A program made the translations under genes and the position numbers. 60,034 nucleotides of DNA from Chitinophagaceae bacterium UBA4857 (lineage in GTDB: Bacteria; Bacteroidota; Bacteroidia; Chitinophagales; Chitinophagaceae), in the NCBI GenBank assembly GCA_002399735.1, contig DHEF01000045.1, positions 77,734 to 137,767 of the forward strand. The letters run 5' to 3'. Positions 51,928 through 59,988 of the stretch are shown here, piece after piece. The notes beneath the pieces are model-generated. The model was not told where the DNA came from. It did not search any database and worked only from the letters and a program-made list of their open reading frames with translations. Position 1 is the first letter of the stretch. Each line of letters begins with the position of its first letter.

Positions 51928-52701
51928 CTATTTAGCCGATACCACAGAAAAGGACTGCGTATAATTATTAGCCAACTGAGTCATGGCTGCTGCTTGCGAA
52001 GCACCGATAGTAGGTGTGGTAAATAAATCTAAACCGGTCAATATCTTAGCCACATCAACTGACAATAACACTGTAGAAGCAGTTGATCCGCCTATGTTTA
52101 TTGGTGCTGCCAGATCAAGCGAAACTGTTTTATAGTTACTGTTTAAACCGGTTTCTGCTATAATGTTTTTTGATGTAGTACCATTAGAAACAGTACCGCC
52201 GATGGCTGAGAAAATATAACTGGTATGCCACATCCACGAAACATTTGTCATACCATTTAGTTGTGACAATTCACCTTTTTGTAAGCTAAGGTTATCATTA
52301 TATTCTTTTTCTACACCAATAGAAAATTGAATAGTTTTATACTGTCCCTTAGGAATATTAAGAAGCTTTACATCCTCTCTTTTTTTAGCAGGGTAGGTGT
52401 AATCACCATCTTGTACTGCAACCGGCGAGGTTTCTTCTAATAAATAATAACTATCAGGTACAGAATATACATTGCCATTCACATCTATCAGGTTAACATT
52501 GCTCACCCAATAACGTAGTTTATTAAATCGGTATGTCTGGCTGTTTATGCTAAAGTCAGTATTCAAACTAAAGTCTGCATTACCCACTTTGGCATCAAAA
52601 GTTAAAACAGCTTCACCTGCATTTTCAATAATGGTTGTTTCTTTTTTACAAGATGCAAAAAATACTCCTGCAAAAAACAGGGAAAATATAGTACGAGTCA
52701 T
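51928..52701 (-). CDS. MbnP-family copper-binding lipoprotein, second copy
   Basis: A 257-aa lipoprotein; ATG 52701 is chosen as it gives MTRTIFSLFFAGVFFASCKKE with lipobox FASC (Cys18), whereas the longer frame to 52785 has no signal. MbnP features: FDAKVGNADFSLNTDFSI, LRYWVSNVNLIDVNG, IQFSIGVEKEYN and the aromatic block NVSWMWHTSYIFSAIGG. It is paired with the peroxidase gene 5 bp downstream. It is diverged from 50015-50827 but has the same order of motifs. Confidence 0.87.
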   Translation of the reverse strand: MTRTIFSLFFAGVFFASCKKETTIIENAGEAVLTFDAKVGNADFSLNTDFSINSQTYRFNKLRYWVSNVNLIDVNGNVYSVPDSYYLLEETSPVAVQDGDYTYPAKKREDVKLLNIPKGQYKTIQFSIGVEKEYNDNLSLQKGELSQLNGMTNVSWMWHTSYIFSAIGGTVSNGTTSKNIIAETGLNSNYKTVSLDLAAPINIGGSTASTVLLSVDVAKILTGLDLFTTPTIGASQAAAMTQLANNYTQSFSVVSAK

Positions 52702-52724
52702 GATGATGAGATTAAAATAAATGT

Positions 52725-52856
52725 TTACAATAAGTGGGCAAGCCAGTAATAGTTGCTCAGTAAAAGAGCAAACAAAGTAAGCCACAACAGTAGGCGCATT
52801 ATCATACGCATGCGACGTATCATGGTGGCGTTGGGCAATTGCCTTAAACCTGTCAT
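52725..52856 (-). CDS. small membrane peptide candidate (43 aa)
   Basis: An ATG-started 43-codon frame reads MTGLRQLPNATMIRRMRMIM followed by a hydrophobic run LLLWLTLFALLLSNYYWLAHLL, i.e. a basic N-terminus and one transmembrane helix. It lies 23 bp upstream of the MbnP gene start, in the operon direction. It is too short to be certain; conservation in relatives would decide. Confidence 0.4.
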   Translation of the reverse strand: MTGLRQLPNATMIRRMRMIMRLLLWLTLFALLLSNYYWLAHLL

Positions 52857-52918
52857 TATATAATTTTTAAATAATAAAAAGCAAACCTGGTTGTTCAGGT
52901 AAGTAAATCATATAAAAA

Positions 52919-53290
52919 TCAGGCAATGGGCGGACGTAACAGGAAGCTGGTTTGGGAGATTGTTTTACCAATGCAAAACAGTAAAAAATAAGTATGTTTT
53001 TTTACTATTTTAATTACAGATTCGGGGAAATAAGACCGGCTACTGATGGAGTTATCAGCCTTCGTTTCCATTTTCTTTTGTTGTTCTTTTTCTTCTTTTT
53101 GTTGTTGCGCCAACATTCTTTTTGCCAACACACATTTACCATTACACTCCAGCATGGGCCTGTATTTATTAATACAATTTTTTAAATACGTGGCGTTGTT
53201 TACTTGGTAGTCAACAACAATCATTGCCTTACCAAAGGTTTGCCCTGCAAACGCCAGTAAAAGAAGCATGGTAATGATTTTTTTGAACAC
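52919..53290 (-). CDS. membrane-anchored C-x9-C-x3-C protein, copper-locus type
   Basis: A 123-aa protein starting with GTG at 53290 (or ATG 53269). A hydrophobic signal/anchor (MLLLLAFAGQTFG) precedes a conserved segment YLKNCINKYRPMLECNGKCVLAKRM with Cys39, Cys49 and Cys53, then a coiled, charged stretch (QQKEEKEQQKKMETK) and a hydrophobic C-terminus. The same C-x9-C-x3-C spacing occurs in 55095-55481. Such proteins are frequent near SCO and MbnP genes in Bacteroidota, so metal or thiol chemistry is likely, but unproven. Confidence 0.7.
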   Translation of the reverse strand: MFKKIITMLLLLAFAGQTFGKAMIVVDYQVNNATYLKNCINKYRPMLECNGKCVLAKRMLAQQQKEEKEQQKKMETKADNSISSRSYFPESVIKIVKKHTYFLLFCIGKTISQTSFLLRPPIA

Positions 53291-53307
53291 CGGGTATTTA
53301 TTTTTTG

Positions 53308-53315
53308 CAAAATTA
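53308..53315 (-). promoter_or_regulatory. candidate -7 promoter element
   Basis: TAATTTTG on the minus strand, 17 bp upstream of the GTG start at 53290. It matches TAnnTTTG; the -33 element is not clear. Confidence 0.35.
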
Positions 53316-53449
53316 CGCCAACCTTAACCGGTAAAGTTTTGTAATTCGTATCAATTGTTTAATAATTAGTACCAAATAAACATTGTTGTTGATTGTTACT
53401 AATACATTTGGGGGCTGTCATCAGCATATCGCTTATCAGCTACAGTCCG

Positions 53450-53510
53450 CTACCCGCCTGCAATGTCCGCTGCGCTACCATTTACGACTAAGCATCGCAG
53501 CCCTTCAGTT
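53450..53510 (+). repeat. interspersed repeat related to 33258-33330
   Basis: Blocks CCCGCCTGCAAT, CCGC, CATTTACG, CTAAGC, GCAGCC and TTCA appear in the same order as in 33258-33330, in the gap 53291-53554, which holds no gene. Confidence 0.6.
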
Positions 53511-53554
53511 GTAGCAATACTAATCAACCATCGTACTTCGTTGGCACAACGTTT

Positions 53555-54169
53555 TTACTCAGGTGTATTGATAAATGGAATACGAAAAGTTTTTCTTTCC
53601 CATGAAAAATGAATACTGCCTGTTGTATCATTATCTTTTTGTACTACGTACGTAAGCCTTGGTGTAATACTTACCGTATCAGTTGTAACAGGAATATTTA
53701 AAATATCCTCACTGGCAGCATACTCATCCGCTAAATGTTGCGTATGGTTCTTGTTCAACAAAAACCGCCATTCTTTTTCTCCGGGAATAGTGAAAATAGC
53801 ATAGGTACCTGCACCCACTTTATTGCCGGCAATGGTAACCGGTTTACCAAAGGTTACTTTGGTGGCAGTGTGCGCCCCGGTAACCCAAACATGGTTGTAG
53901 GGTACTAATCCGCCCCAAATAATACGTCCTTTTACACCGGGTGAATGATAAGTAAGGTGAACATGATTAGTACCAATGGTAGCCATAGTAACACGTGCCG
54001 GACTTCCTTTTAAAGTATCCTCTTTTATAGTGCCATTGTTCACACTATCTACATAACCGCGGCCTGTTGTTTTGTGTTGCGCATGTTCATCGGGGGCAGT
54101 TGTAGCTGTTGAACCGCAAGATGTAAACACAAAAGCCACTAATACAACATAAAAAATACGTGCTAACAT
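53555..54169 (-). CDS. DUF2911 lipoprotein
   Basis: A 204-aa predicted lipoprotein (lipobox FTSC, Cys18) followed by a linker with HAQHK, then the DUF2911 domain: VHLTYHSPGVKGRIIWGGLVPYNHVWVTGAHTATKVTF, KVGAGTYAIFTIPGEKEWRFLLNK, and a final IHFSWERKTFRIPF. DUF2911 proteins are common exported Bacteroidota proteins of unknown function. It lies 20 bp after the AraC gene and is probably co-transcribed with it and the SCO genes. Confidence 0.88.
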   Translation of the reverse strand: MLARIFYVVLVAFVFTSCGSTATTAPDEHAQHKTTGRGYVDSVNNGTIKEDTLKGSPARVTMATIGTNHVHLTYHSPGVKGRIIWGGLVPYNHVWVTGAHTATKVTFGKPVTIAGNKVGAGTYAIFTIPGEKEWRFLLNKNHTQHLADEYAASEDILNIPVTTDTVSITPRLTYVVQKDNDTTGSIHFSWERKTFRIPFINTPE

Positions 54170-54189
54170 AATAATACTATTATAACAGT

Positions 54190-55056
54190 TTAAAAATTCT
54201 TTTTTCTGTAACGCTCCGGTGTGTAACCGGTTTTCTTTTTAAAAAAGGTAATAAAATACGATAAACTTTCAAAGCCCAACTCGTAAGCAATTTCTGAAAC
54301 AGTTTGTTGTGTATGTAATAATAACCTTTTAGCTTCTGTTATTACACGTTCCTGAATCAGTTGACTACTGGTTAAACCTTTATATATTTTGCAAAGCTTG
54401 TTTAAATAATGAGTGGTAATAAACAATTTACCGGCATAAAAAGACGGGCTTTTTTGCTCCCGGTACGCTGTTTCCAGCAAACTTACAAACAAACCTATTT
54501 TCTCAGAAGGGGCGAAGATCGAAAAATCTGCTCGTTCATGTTCCAACCTTTCAGTATCCTGTAATAAAATATTAAGGTAGGAGCGTAGCACCATTTGCTC
54601 ATTTTTGGGTTTATGCAAAAACTCATGCCACATAAAAGCCAATAACTCCTGCCATTTTACTGAAAGTAGCGTAGGCAAACTAAACAGATGTTGTTCACCC
54701 GTTTGAAAAAATGCAAACCGGTTCAATATATTGTTATGATATCTTAATGAATAAAAAGCATCCGTAAATACCACCAAAAAACCTTTTGCTCCATTTTCCA
54801 GTTGTAAACTGTTTATACTATTGGGTGCGCAACAAAACACATGATTATTTTGCAACATTACACTTTGCTCATCTGTTTCTGCCATACCTTTTCCCTCCTG
54901 CAAATACAAGATGGAATAGAAATTTTGCCGGAAAGGTTTATCCATAAAAGAATAACCTTGATACAGATTCGCTAATTCGCACATCCAGAATGCCGGAGCG
55001 GACTTATCAAATGCAGCAATAGTATAAACAGGCACCTCATAATGCTGAGTTCCCAT
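54190..55056 (-). CDS. AraC-family regulator
   Basis: A 288-aa regulator: cupin-like N-terminal domain (residues about 35-140, with FYSILYLQEGKGMAETD) and C-terminal HTH pair (SFYAGKLFITTHYLNKLCKIYKGLTSS and VSEIAYELGFESLSYFITFFKKKTGYTPERYRKKNF). It is embedded in the copper/haem gene group between a CxGxC protein and DUF2911, so it likely senses a signal linked to that locus. No operator was identified. Confidence 0.92.
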   Translation of the reverse strand: MGTQHYEVPVYTIAAFDKSAPAFWMCELANLYQGYSFMDKPFRQNFYSILYLQEGKGMAETDEQSVMLQNNHVFCCAPNSINSLQLENGAKGFLVVFTDAFYSLRYHNNILNRFAFFQTGEQHLFSLPTLLSVKWQELLAFMWHEFLHKPKNEQMVLRSYLNILLQDTERLEHERADFSIFAPSEKIGLFVSLLETAYREQKSPSFYAGKLFITTHYLNKLCKIYKGLTSSQLIQERVITEAKRLLLHTQQTVSEIAYELGFESLSYFITFFKKKTGYTPERYRKKNF

Positions 55057-55094
55057 TTATAAAAATTGTAAGTAATAAATTGATTAATTAAAAA

Positions 55095-55481
55095 CTAAGC
55101 GAAGTGAGAAGGGGGCTTAATTAAACCTGTTGAAAAACCCTGGGGTAATAGTTGATGATGATAGGAATTAAAAAATGCTTGAGGTTGGGCAAACTCAACC
55201 GGAGGCGGTATGTTGTTTACACTTGTTGCAACCCATAACTGCACCGGATTACCTTTTAAGTCGGGTAATGTTTCCTGTTGCGCATCGTTTTGGTTTAATT
55301 GTTCTTCTAAAAAACAAGAGCCTTTACACAGCGGAATTAAATCGAACCGATTGATACAAACTTCCTGCGCAATATAATCACGGTTTACATAAAATAAACC
55401 TAATATCCATAATTGGGTAAAAGATTGTAAAACAAATACTACAATTAATAATATGGATATAATTTTCTTCAACGGGTGCAA
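55095..55481 (-). CDS. membrane-anchored C-x9-C-x3-C protein, second copy
   Basis: A 128-aa protein with N-terminal hydrophobic anchor (ISILLIVVFVLQSFTQLWILGLF) and the segment VCINRFDLIPLCKGSCFLEEQL (Cys42, Cys52, Cys56), identical in cysteine spacing to 52919-53290. It has no ATG near the start: TTG 55481, or TTG 55472, is needed. It begins only 8 bp after the SCO gene stop, so translation may be coupled. A TATCTTTG box overlaps the first TTG but is probably chance. Confidence 0.7.
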   Translation of the reverse strand: MHPLKKIISILLIVVFVLQSFTQLWILGLFYVNRDYIAQEVCINRFDLIPLCKGSCFLEEQLNQNDAQQETLPDLKGNPVQLWVATSVNNIPPPVEFAQPQAFFNSYHHQLLPQGFSTGLIKPPSHFA

Positions 55482-55489
55482 AGATACAA

Positions 55490-56110
55490 TTAAAATTGTT
55501 CGGCTAAAAGAACGGCAATGTCTGCAATGAGTCTATCTGTTTCGGCAGGCTTGGTGCCATTATAAACACCACGAATATGCCTGTTCTTATCAATTAATAA
55601 CAAGCCACCGCTATGGGTAAAGCCACCGGGAGCAGTACTGTCGGGGTAAGCAGCCGAGAAATAAGACTTTTCGGCCAGGTGCATGATTGTATCCTGGTTA
55701 CCGGTAACAAAATGCCATTTAGGTGTACTTACCTGTAAGTTGTTAGCATAAGCTTTTAAACGGGGGATGGTATCATTATCCGGATCAATGGTATGGGATA
55801 ATAATGCAACGCGGTCATCTTGTAAATAAGCCCGGTAAACCTTATTCATGGCTGCGGTCATTTTAGGACAAATAGTAGGGCAGGATAAAAAAATAAAATC
55901 AGCTATATAAACTTTATCTGTAAAAGTGCCGGCGTTAACCTGTTGGCTATCCTGGTTAATAAAGTTAAAAGAAGCAATAGTAGGATATACTTTTTCATTA
56001 CCAATAAGCTCCGGTTCACCTAAAACGGGCAATTGTTGCTGTTTCTCTTTGCAGGCAAACAAACAAAAGCAAAATACCAGTAACAAAAACCTAAAACTTT
56101 TTTCATGCAT
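55490..56110 (-). CDS. SCO1/SenC-family copper chaperone/thioredoxin-like protein
   Basis: A 206-aa predicted lipoprotein (LFAC, Cys20) with a thioredoxin fold. The copper/redox motif is CPTICP (Cys77, Cys81), and a conserved His is in GGFTHSGGLLLID. SCO proteins deliver copper to the CuA site of cytochrome c oxidase or reduce it. It is the first gene of the minus-strand group that runs into the CxGxC, AraC and DUF2911 genes. Confidence 0.93.
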   Translation of the reverse strand: MHEKSFRFLLLVFCFCLFACKEKQQQLPVLGEPELIGNEKVYPTIASFNFINQDSQQVNAGTFTDKVYIADFIFLSCPTICPKMTAAMNKVYRAYLQDDRVALLSHTIDPDNDTIPRLKAYANNLQVSTPKWHFVTGNQDTIMHLAEKSYFSAAYPDSTAPGGFTHSGGLLLIDKNRHIRGVYNGTKPAETDRLIADIAVLLAEQF

Positions 56111-56144
56111 GACTACCCCCCCTAATAATAATAAATAATAAATG

Positions 56145-56152
56145 CAAAAGTA
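56145..56152 (-). promoter_or_regulatory. candidate -7 promoter element for the SCO gene
   Basis: TACTTTTG on the minus strand fits TAnnTTTG and is 34 bp upstream of the SCO start at 56110. No TTG at the -33 spacing. Confidence 0.35.
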
Positions 56153-56325
56153 TCTTATTTAAAATGATGTACGCCTAAAAAACAATATTCACAATCAAAT
56201 TAAATGTTTTATTTATTGTTAAATGTCGCGTTAATCAAGTTATTAGATGTATCTGTTGTTGCTAAGCGAAGAACAAAGCCTTATATTTATTTTTTTAGAC
56301 CTCTGAACGAAATCAATGTCGAAAT

Positions 56326-57720
56326 ATGACCAAATACAAAATTGCTGCTACTACATTTTTACTCATCGTTATTATTCCTGTTAATCTGCTGGCCTGTTCT
56401 GCCTTTTTTTACCGTGGGGAAAGAAAGATTTTTGGAAAAAATTTTGATTGGGGTTCAGGAGAAGGGTTTATTATAAAAAACAATCGTGGTCAAATAAAAT
56501 ACGCTTATGGTATAAGGGGAACCAATCAGGCTAAATGGATGGCTAAATATGGTTCCGTAACATTTAATCAAATAGGCAAAGAAAATCCATATGGCGGTAT
56601 GAACGAAAAGGGGTTGGTAGTTGAACAGCTTTGGCTAACAACCAGTAATTATCAGGACAACCAAAATGCCACTATTTCTGAGTTGGAATGGATACAATTT
56701 CAGTTAGACAACTATAGTACAGTAGAGGAAATTGTAAAAAATATTCATAACCTCACCATTCAGCCAACAAAAGCAACGGTACATTACTTTGTAGCTGACA
56801 GAAATGGAAAATCGGCAGTGATTGATTTTGTAAACGGGAAGACAATTATTTCTACTACAGAAAATAAGTTTCAGGTAATAACCAATAGCACCTACGAAAA
56901 ATCGGTAAATTATTTAACAAAGTTTGGGCAAAATATAGACACCAGTTCCAGAAGCTCAGAAGACAGGTTTTGTCAGATAAACAATAATCTTTCTAAAACT
57001 AATTTAAGCGAAATTAATAAGGCATTTGTAGTACTTGATGCGAGTGCAGAAAACAGGACAAATTATAAAACCTATTGGACCATTGTTTATGATATGGATA
57101 ATATGGAAATTCATTATAAATCCTACGATAATAAACCAATAAAAACAATCCGCCTACATGATCTTTCTTATCAGGAAAACAGTACAATATCAGGCAGTAA
57201 AATAAATAATGATACCTTTAAATTAGAGCCGTATACACATAGTTTAAATGCTGCACTTTTAAATACTTCTTTACAAATGATGAATTTAAAAATGGATAAC
57301 ACATTAGCCAATGAACACCAGATGAATCCTTCTCAAAACAATATTGACCATATTTATCAAGCAAACTATATTGATTTAAAATTGACCTTTAACATAAAAC
57401 GTAAAAAAGGAATACTATTTTATACATTTATTAACGGCGAAGAGAACTTTAAAAGCAGGAAAGGAATATACTCCGCCATGACAATGGTTACTAACAATGT
57501 TTATCAAACTGTTTTATATACTTTTCCGAAAGGTGAATATGCTATAGCTTCTTTCCACGATTTAAATGGCGATTATAAAATGGATAAAGGTTTATTTGGT
57601 ATTCCCAAAGCCTATGCTTTTTCCAATAATGCAAAAGGATTATTTGGATTACCTCCCCAATACAGAAAAGCAAAAATAAATTTGCAACAAAATACAGACT
57701 TGTCTATCCACATTAAATAA
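56326..57720 (+). CDS. Ntn-hydrolase (linear amide C-N hydrolase) fused to a DUF2141 domain
   Basis: A 464-aa exported protein. The signal (FLLIVIIPVNLLA) would be cut to expose Cys24 as the N-terminal nucleophile (CSAFFYRGERKIFGKNFDW), as in penicillin V acylase and bile-salt hydrolase relatives; NPYGGMNEKGLVVEQLWL and the Asn-rich NSTYEKS region also fit. Residues about 345-464 form a separate beta domain matching DUF2141 (GEYAIASFHDLNGDYKMDKGLFGIPKAYAFSNNA). The joining of these two domains in one chain is unusual. Substrate unknown; an amide or N-acyl compound is expected. Confidence 0.85.
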   Translation: MTKYKIAATTFLLIVIIPVNLLACSAFFYRGERKIFGKNFDWGSGEGFIIKNNRGQIKYAYGIRGTNQAKWMAKYGSVTFNQIGKENPYGGMNEKGLVVEQLWLTTSNYQDNQNATISELEWIQFQLDNYSTVEEIVKNIHNLTIQPTKATVHYFVADRNGKSAVIDFVNGKTIISTTENKFQVITNSTYEKSVNYLTKFGQNIDTSSRSSEDRFCQINNNLSKTNLSEINKAFVVLDASAENRTNYKTYWTIVYDMDNMEIHYKSYDNKPIKTIRLHDLSYQENSTISGSKINNDTFKLEPYTHSLNAALLNTSLQMMNLKMDNTLANEHQMNPSQNNIDHIYQANYIDLKLTFNIKRKKGILFYTFINGEENFKSRKGIYSAMTMVTNNVYQTVLYTFPKGEYAIASFHDLNGDYKMDKGLFGIPKAYAFSNNAKGLFGLPPQYRKAKINLQQNTDLSIHIK

Positions 57721-57747
57721 TATTGGTTTATTATAATTATATATAAA

Positions 57748-58338
57748 ATGGTTGTCCCTGAATTATTACAACAAATAGCATTTATAAAAGAAATTGATAA
57801 GCTGAAATACATTCAGCGAAAAACAAAATTGTTTAACAGGGACCGCAATGAAAATGATGCGGAACATAGTTGGCACCTGGCCGTAATGGCCATTGTATTA
57901 GCCCAACATGCCAACGAAACCGTAGACATATTGAAAGTAGTAAAAATGTTGCTGATACATGATATTGTTGAAATTGATGCCGGTGATACTTTTATTTACG
58001 ATACACAAAAAAATCATACCAATACCGAAGAGGAACGCCTTGCGGCTAATAGAATTTTTGGACTGCTGCCACCCGAACAAAAAGAAGAACTGATACAAAT
58101 ATGGGAAGAGTTTGAAGCCTGCGAAACGGCCGAAGCCAAATTTGCAAAAGCAATGGATAGGCTAGAACCATTGTTACAAAACAGCTCTAACAATGGCGGC
58201 ACATGGAACGAACCGGGTGTGAATTACGAAAAAGTTTACGAAAAGAAAAGTGTGATTAAAAACGGTTCTACAACCATTTGGGAATATGCTGAAAAGCTGA
58301 TTAATGAAGGAGTTGAAAAAGGAATATTAAAAAAATAA
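57748..58338 (+). CDS. HD-domain hydrolase, YfbR-like
   Basis: A 196-aa cytoplasmic metal-dependent hydrolase. The HD-domain ligands can be seen: EHSWH (His40, His43), LLIHDIVEIDAGD (His71, Asp72, Glu75, Asp77) and a downstream Asp in AMDRLEPLL. YfbR-like enzymes are 5'-nucleotidases for deoxynucleoside monophosphates; that activity is likely but not certain here. It is followed 19 bp later by a reductase gene, so the two may be co-transcribed. Confidence 0.88.
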   Translation: MVVPELLQQIAFIKEIDKLKYIQRKTKLFNRDRNENDAEHSWHLAVMAIVLAQHANETVDILKVVKMLLIHDIVEIDAGDTFIYDTQKNHTNTEEERLAANRIFGLLPPEQKEELIQIWEEFEACETAEAKFAKAMDRLEPLLQNSSNNGGTWNEPGVNYEKVYEKKSVIKNGSTTIWEYAEKLINEGVEKGILKK

Positions 58339-58357
58339 AATCATTAAAATAAAACAA

Positions 58358-58891
58358 ATGCGAAAGCTTTCCATTTTTATAGCCTCCAGTCTGGATGGTT
58401 ATATTGCCCAACCCAATGACGACCTTAGTTTTTTAAAAATAGTGGAGAAAGAAGGGGAGGACTACGGCTATGCTGAGTTTACCCAAAACATTGACACCAT
58501 TATTATTGGCCGCAAAACCTACGATTGGGTGGTAAAAGAAATTGGTGCAGGGCATTACGATAATGGCGAACGTAATGTGTATGTTATTACCCGCACAGCA
58601 AAACCACCCACAGGTAAAACAACATTTTACACCGGCAAACTGACTGATTTAATACAGGAATTAAAAAGCAAAAACGGAAAAAACATTTATTGCGATGGCG
58701 GTGCCGAAGTAATAAACGAGTTATTGCAACATAACCTGATTGATGAACTGATTATTTCTGTTATACCCATATTACTTGGTGCAGGCACCAGGCTTTTTAA
58801 AGATGACCGACCTGAACAAGCACTGGAATTAATTACTACCAAAACATTCGATACCGGACTTACGCAATTGCATTACAAGGTGAAGAAATAG
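58358..58891 (+). CDS. dihydrofolate-reductase-like protein (RibD C-terminal family)
   Basis: A 177-aa cytoplasmic protein of the RibD C-terminal/YyaP type: MRKLSIFIASSLDGYIAQPN at the N-terminus, DTIIIGRKTYDWV, YVITR, and KNIYCDGGAEVINELLQHNLIDELIISVIPILLGAGTRLF. It has the NADPH-binding GRKTY and GGAEV patterns. The reaction is unknown; it is too divergent for folate reduction to be assumed. Expected to be NADPH-dependent. Confidence 0.9.
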   Translation: MRKLSIFIASSLDGYIAQPNDDLSFLKIVEKEGEDYGYAEFTQNIDTIIIGRKTYDWVVKEIGAGHYDNGERNVYVITRTAKPPTGKTTFYTGKLTDLIQELKSKNGKNIYCDGGAEVINELLQHNLIDELIISVIPILLGAGTRLFKDDRPEQALELITTKTFDTGLTQLHYKVKK

Positions 58892-58955
58892 CAGGATTTG
58901 TTTATGCTATTCTTACGTGAGAACAGGCACCAAGGCAGAAGAACACTTACGCAAT

Positions 58956-59067
58956 GTCCAATAGAATTACCTAACGTACAAGAGAAAGTATTAAATTTAT
59001 TTTCGCTGGAAATAAATTTAATCCCAACCCTATCGGGTTACAACAGACGATGATAGTAGCACTACAG
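58956..59067 (+). repeat. interspersed repeat related to 47896-47957
   Basis: CCAATAGAATTACCTAACG at the left and ACAACAGACGATGATAGTAG at the right match the two halves of 47896-47957, here separated by about 60 extra bases with an inverted AAATTTA motif. Confidence 0.6.
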
Positions 59068-59105
59068 TCGACTAAATAAATAAAATACACTAATCATATC
59101 CACAA

Positions 59106-59140
59106 AAAAAGACAAGTTGAAAATACCCACTTGTCTTTTT
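59106..59140. terminator. bidirectional terminator
   Basis: A 12-bp perfect stem AAAAAGACAAGT / ACTTGTCTTTTT with an 11-base loop, between convergent genes 58358-58891 and 59170-59823. Confidence 0.9.
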
Positions 59141-59169
59141 TGTTTTGAGGATGTAAAATAGGTTCAGAT

Positions 59170-59823
59170 TTATTTATTTTCCTTTAGCCATTTTTGTCTA
59201 CGTTGATCCGGCAAATGGTTTACTGAAAAATTTTCGAATTTAGCACTGAAACCATTTCCATCAGGACTTGCAGCCATTACACCAACCATAACCGGTGTAT
59301 TATCCTGAAACCAGGCGTTACGCATCATGGTGTATTCTTTATCATCAAACGAATAAAATATTTCTACCGCATCCAACCGTCTTACCGCTTTTATCCAAAC
59401 GAAGGGAACAGGTTTTTCAAGTGTAATAACACTCCAATCGCTTGTTTTATGTGTTACAACCGTGCTTAAGTTAAATTTGCCATCAACAAACTCTATTCCT
59501 GCTTTAATGTAATTTTCGGCATCTATTCTCAACATCAATCCTGTCTGGTCAAAGCGGGCTTTGTAATCTCCGGTAAGTTTAACTTTTGCCTCAAACTCGC
59601 CACCGTAATTTGAATAAAGAAATGGCGCATCGTCAACAGTAAAACCATAATGTGAAATTCTCCAATAATCGCTTTGCGGTGTAACATGCATTGTTAAGCT
59701 ATTGTTCTTTATTTCCCATTTTTTAGGTTCATTAAACCATTGCATTTTATCCATGGTTTGGGCAAATAAAGTAGAGAGTTGTGTAAGGCATAAAGCAATA
59801 ACGAGCATTGATATTTTATTCAT
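59170..59823 (-). CDS. exported DUF1349 (concanavalin-like) protein
   Basis: A 217-aa exported protein with signal ISMLVIALCLTQLSTLFAQ. The rest matches DUF1349: MQWFNEPKKWEIKNNSLTMHV, TDFWRISHYGF-type strand, YKARFDQTGLMLRIDAENYIKAGIEFVDG, VRRLDAVEIFYSFDDKEYTMMRN and PVMVGVMAASPDGNGF. The fold is a beta-jelly roll related to lectins and glycosidase accessory domains, so carbohydrate binding is possible. No neighbouring operon partner on the same strand. Confidence 0.9.
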   Translation of the reverse strand: MNKISMLVIALCLTQLSTLFAQTMDKMQWFNEPKKWEIKNNSLTMHVTPQSDYWRISHYGFTVDDAPFLYSNYGGEFEAKVKLTGDYKARFDQTGLMLRIDAENYIKAGIEFVDGKFNLSTVVTHKTSDWSVITLEKPVPFVWIKAVRRLDAVEIFYSFDDKEYTMMRNAWFQDNTPVMVGVMAASPDGNGFSAKFENFSVNHLPDQRRQKWLKENK

Positions 59824-59962
59824 GTTGATATGTTTAATATGTGTATTTTTTTATAAAACTATTGCAAAGTAAAAGCTTGAGGTGATTTTATTACAAAGAT
59901 TTTAAGCCGGTTAAATTTTGCTTTTGTGCTTATTGATAAATATTGATAGCATAAAAACAACA

Positions 59963-59985
59963 AAGCCTCGCAAATTGCAAGGCTT
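59963..59985 (-). terminator. terminator downstream of the tRNA gene
   Basis: On the minus strand AAGCCTTGC-AATTT-GCGAGGCTT followed by TGTTGTTTTT, 4 bases after the tRNA 3' end. Confidence 0.8.
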
Positions 59986-59988
59986 GTG

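Noticed and set aside
55479..55486. TATCTTTG as a promoter for the C-x9-C-x3-C gene
   Set aside because: It overlaps the TTG start and the gene follows the SCO stop by 8 bp, so co-transcription is simpler.
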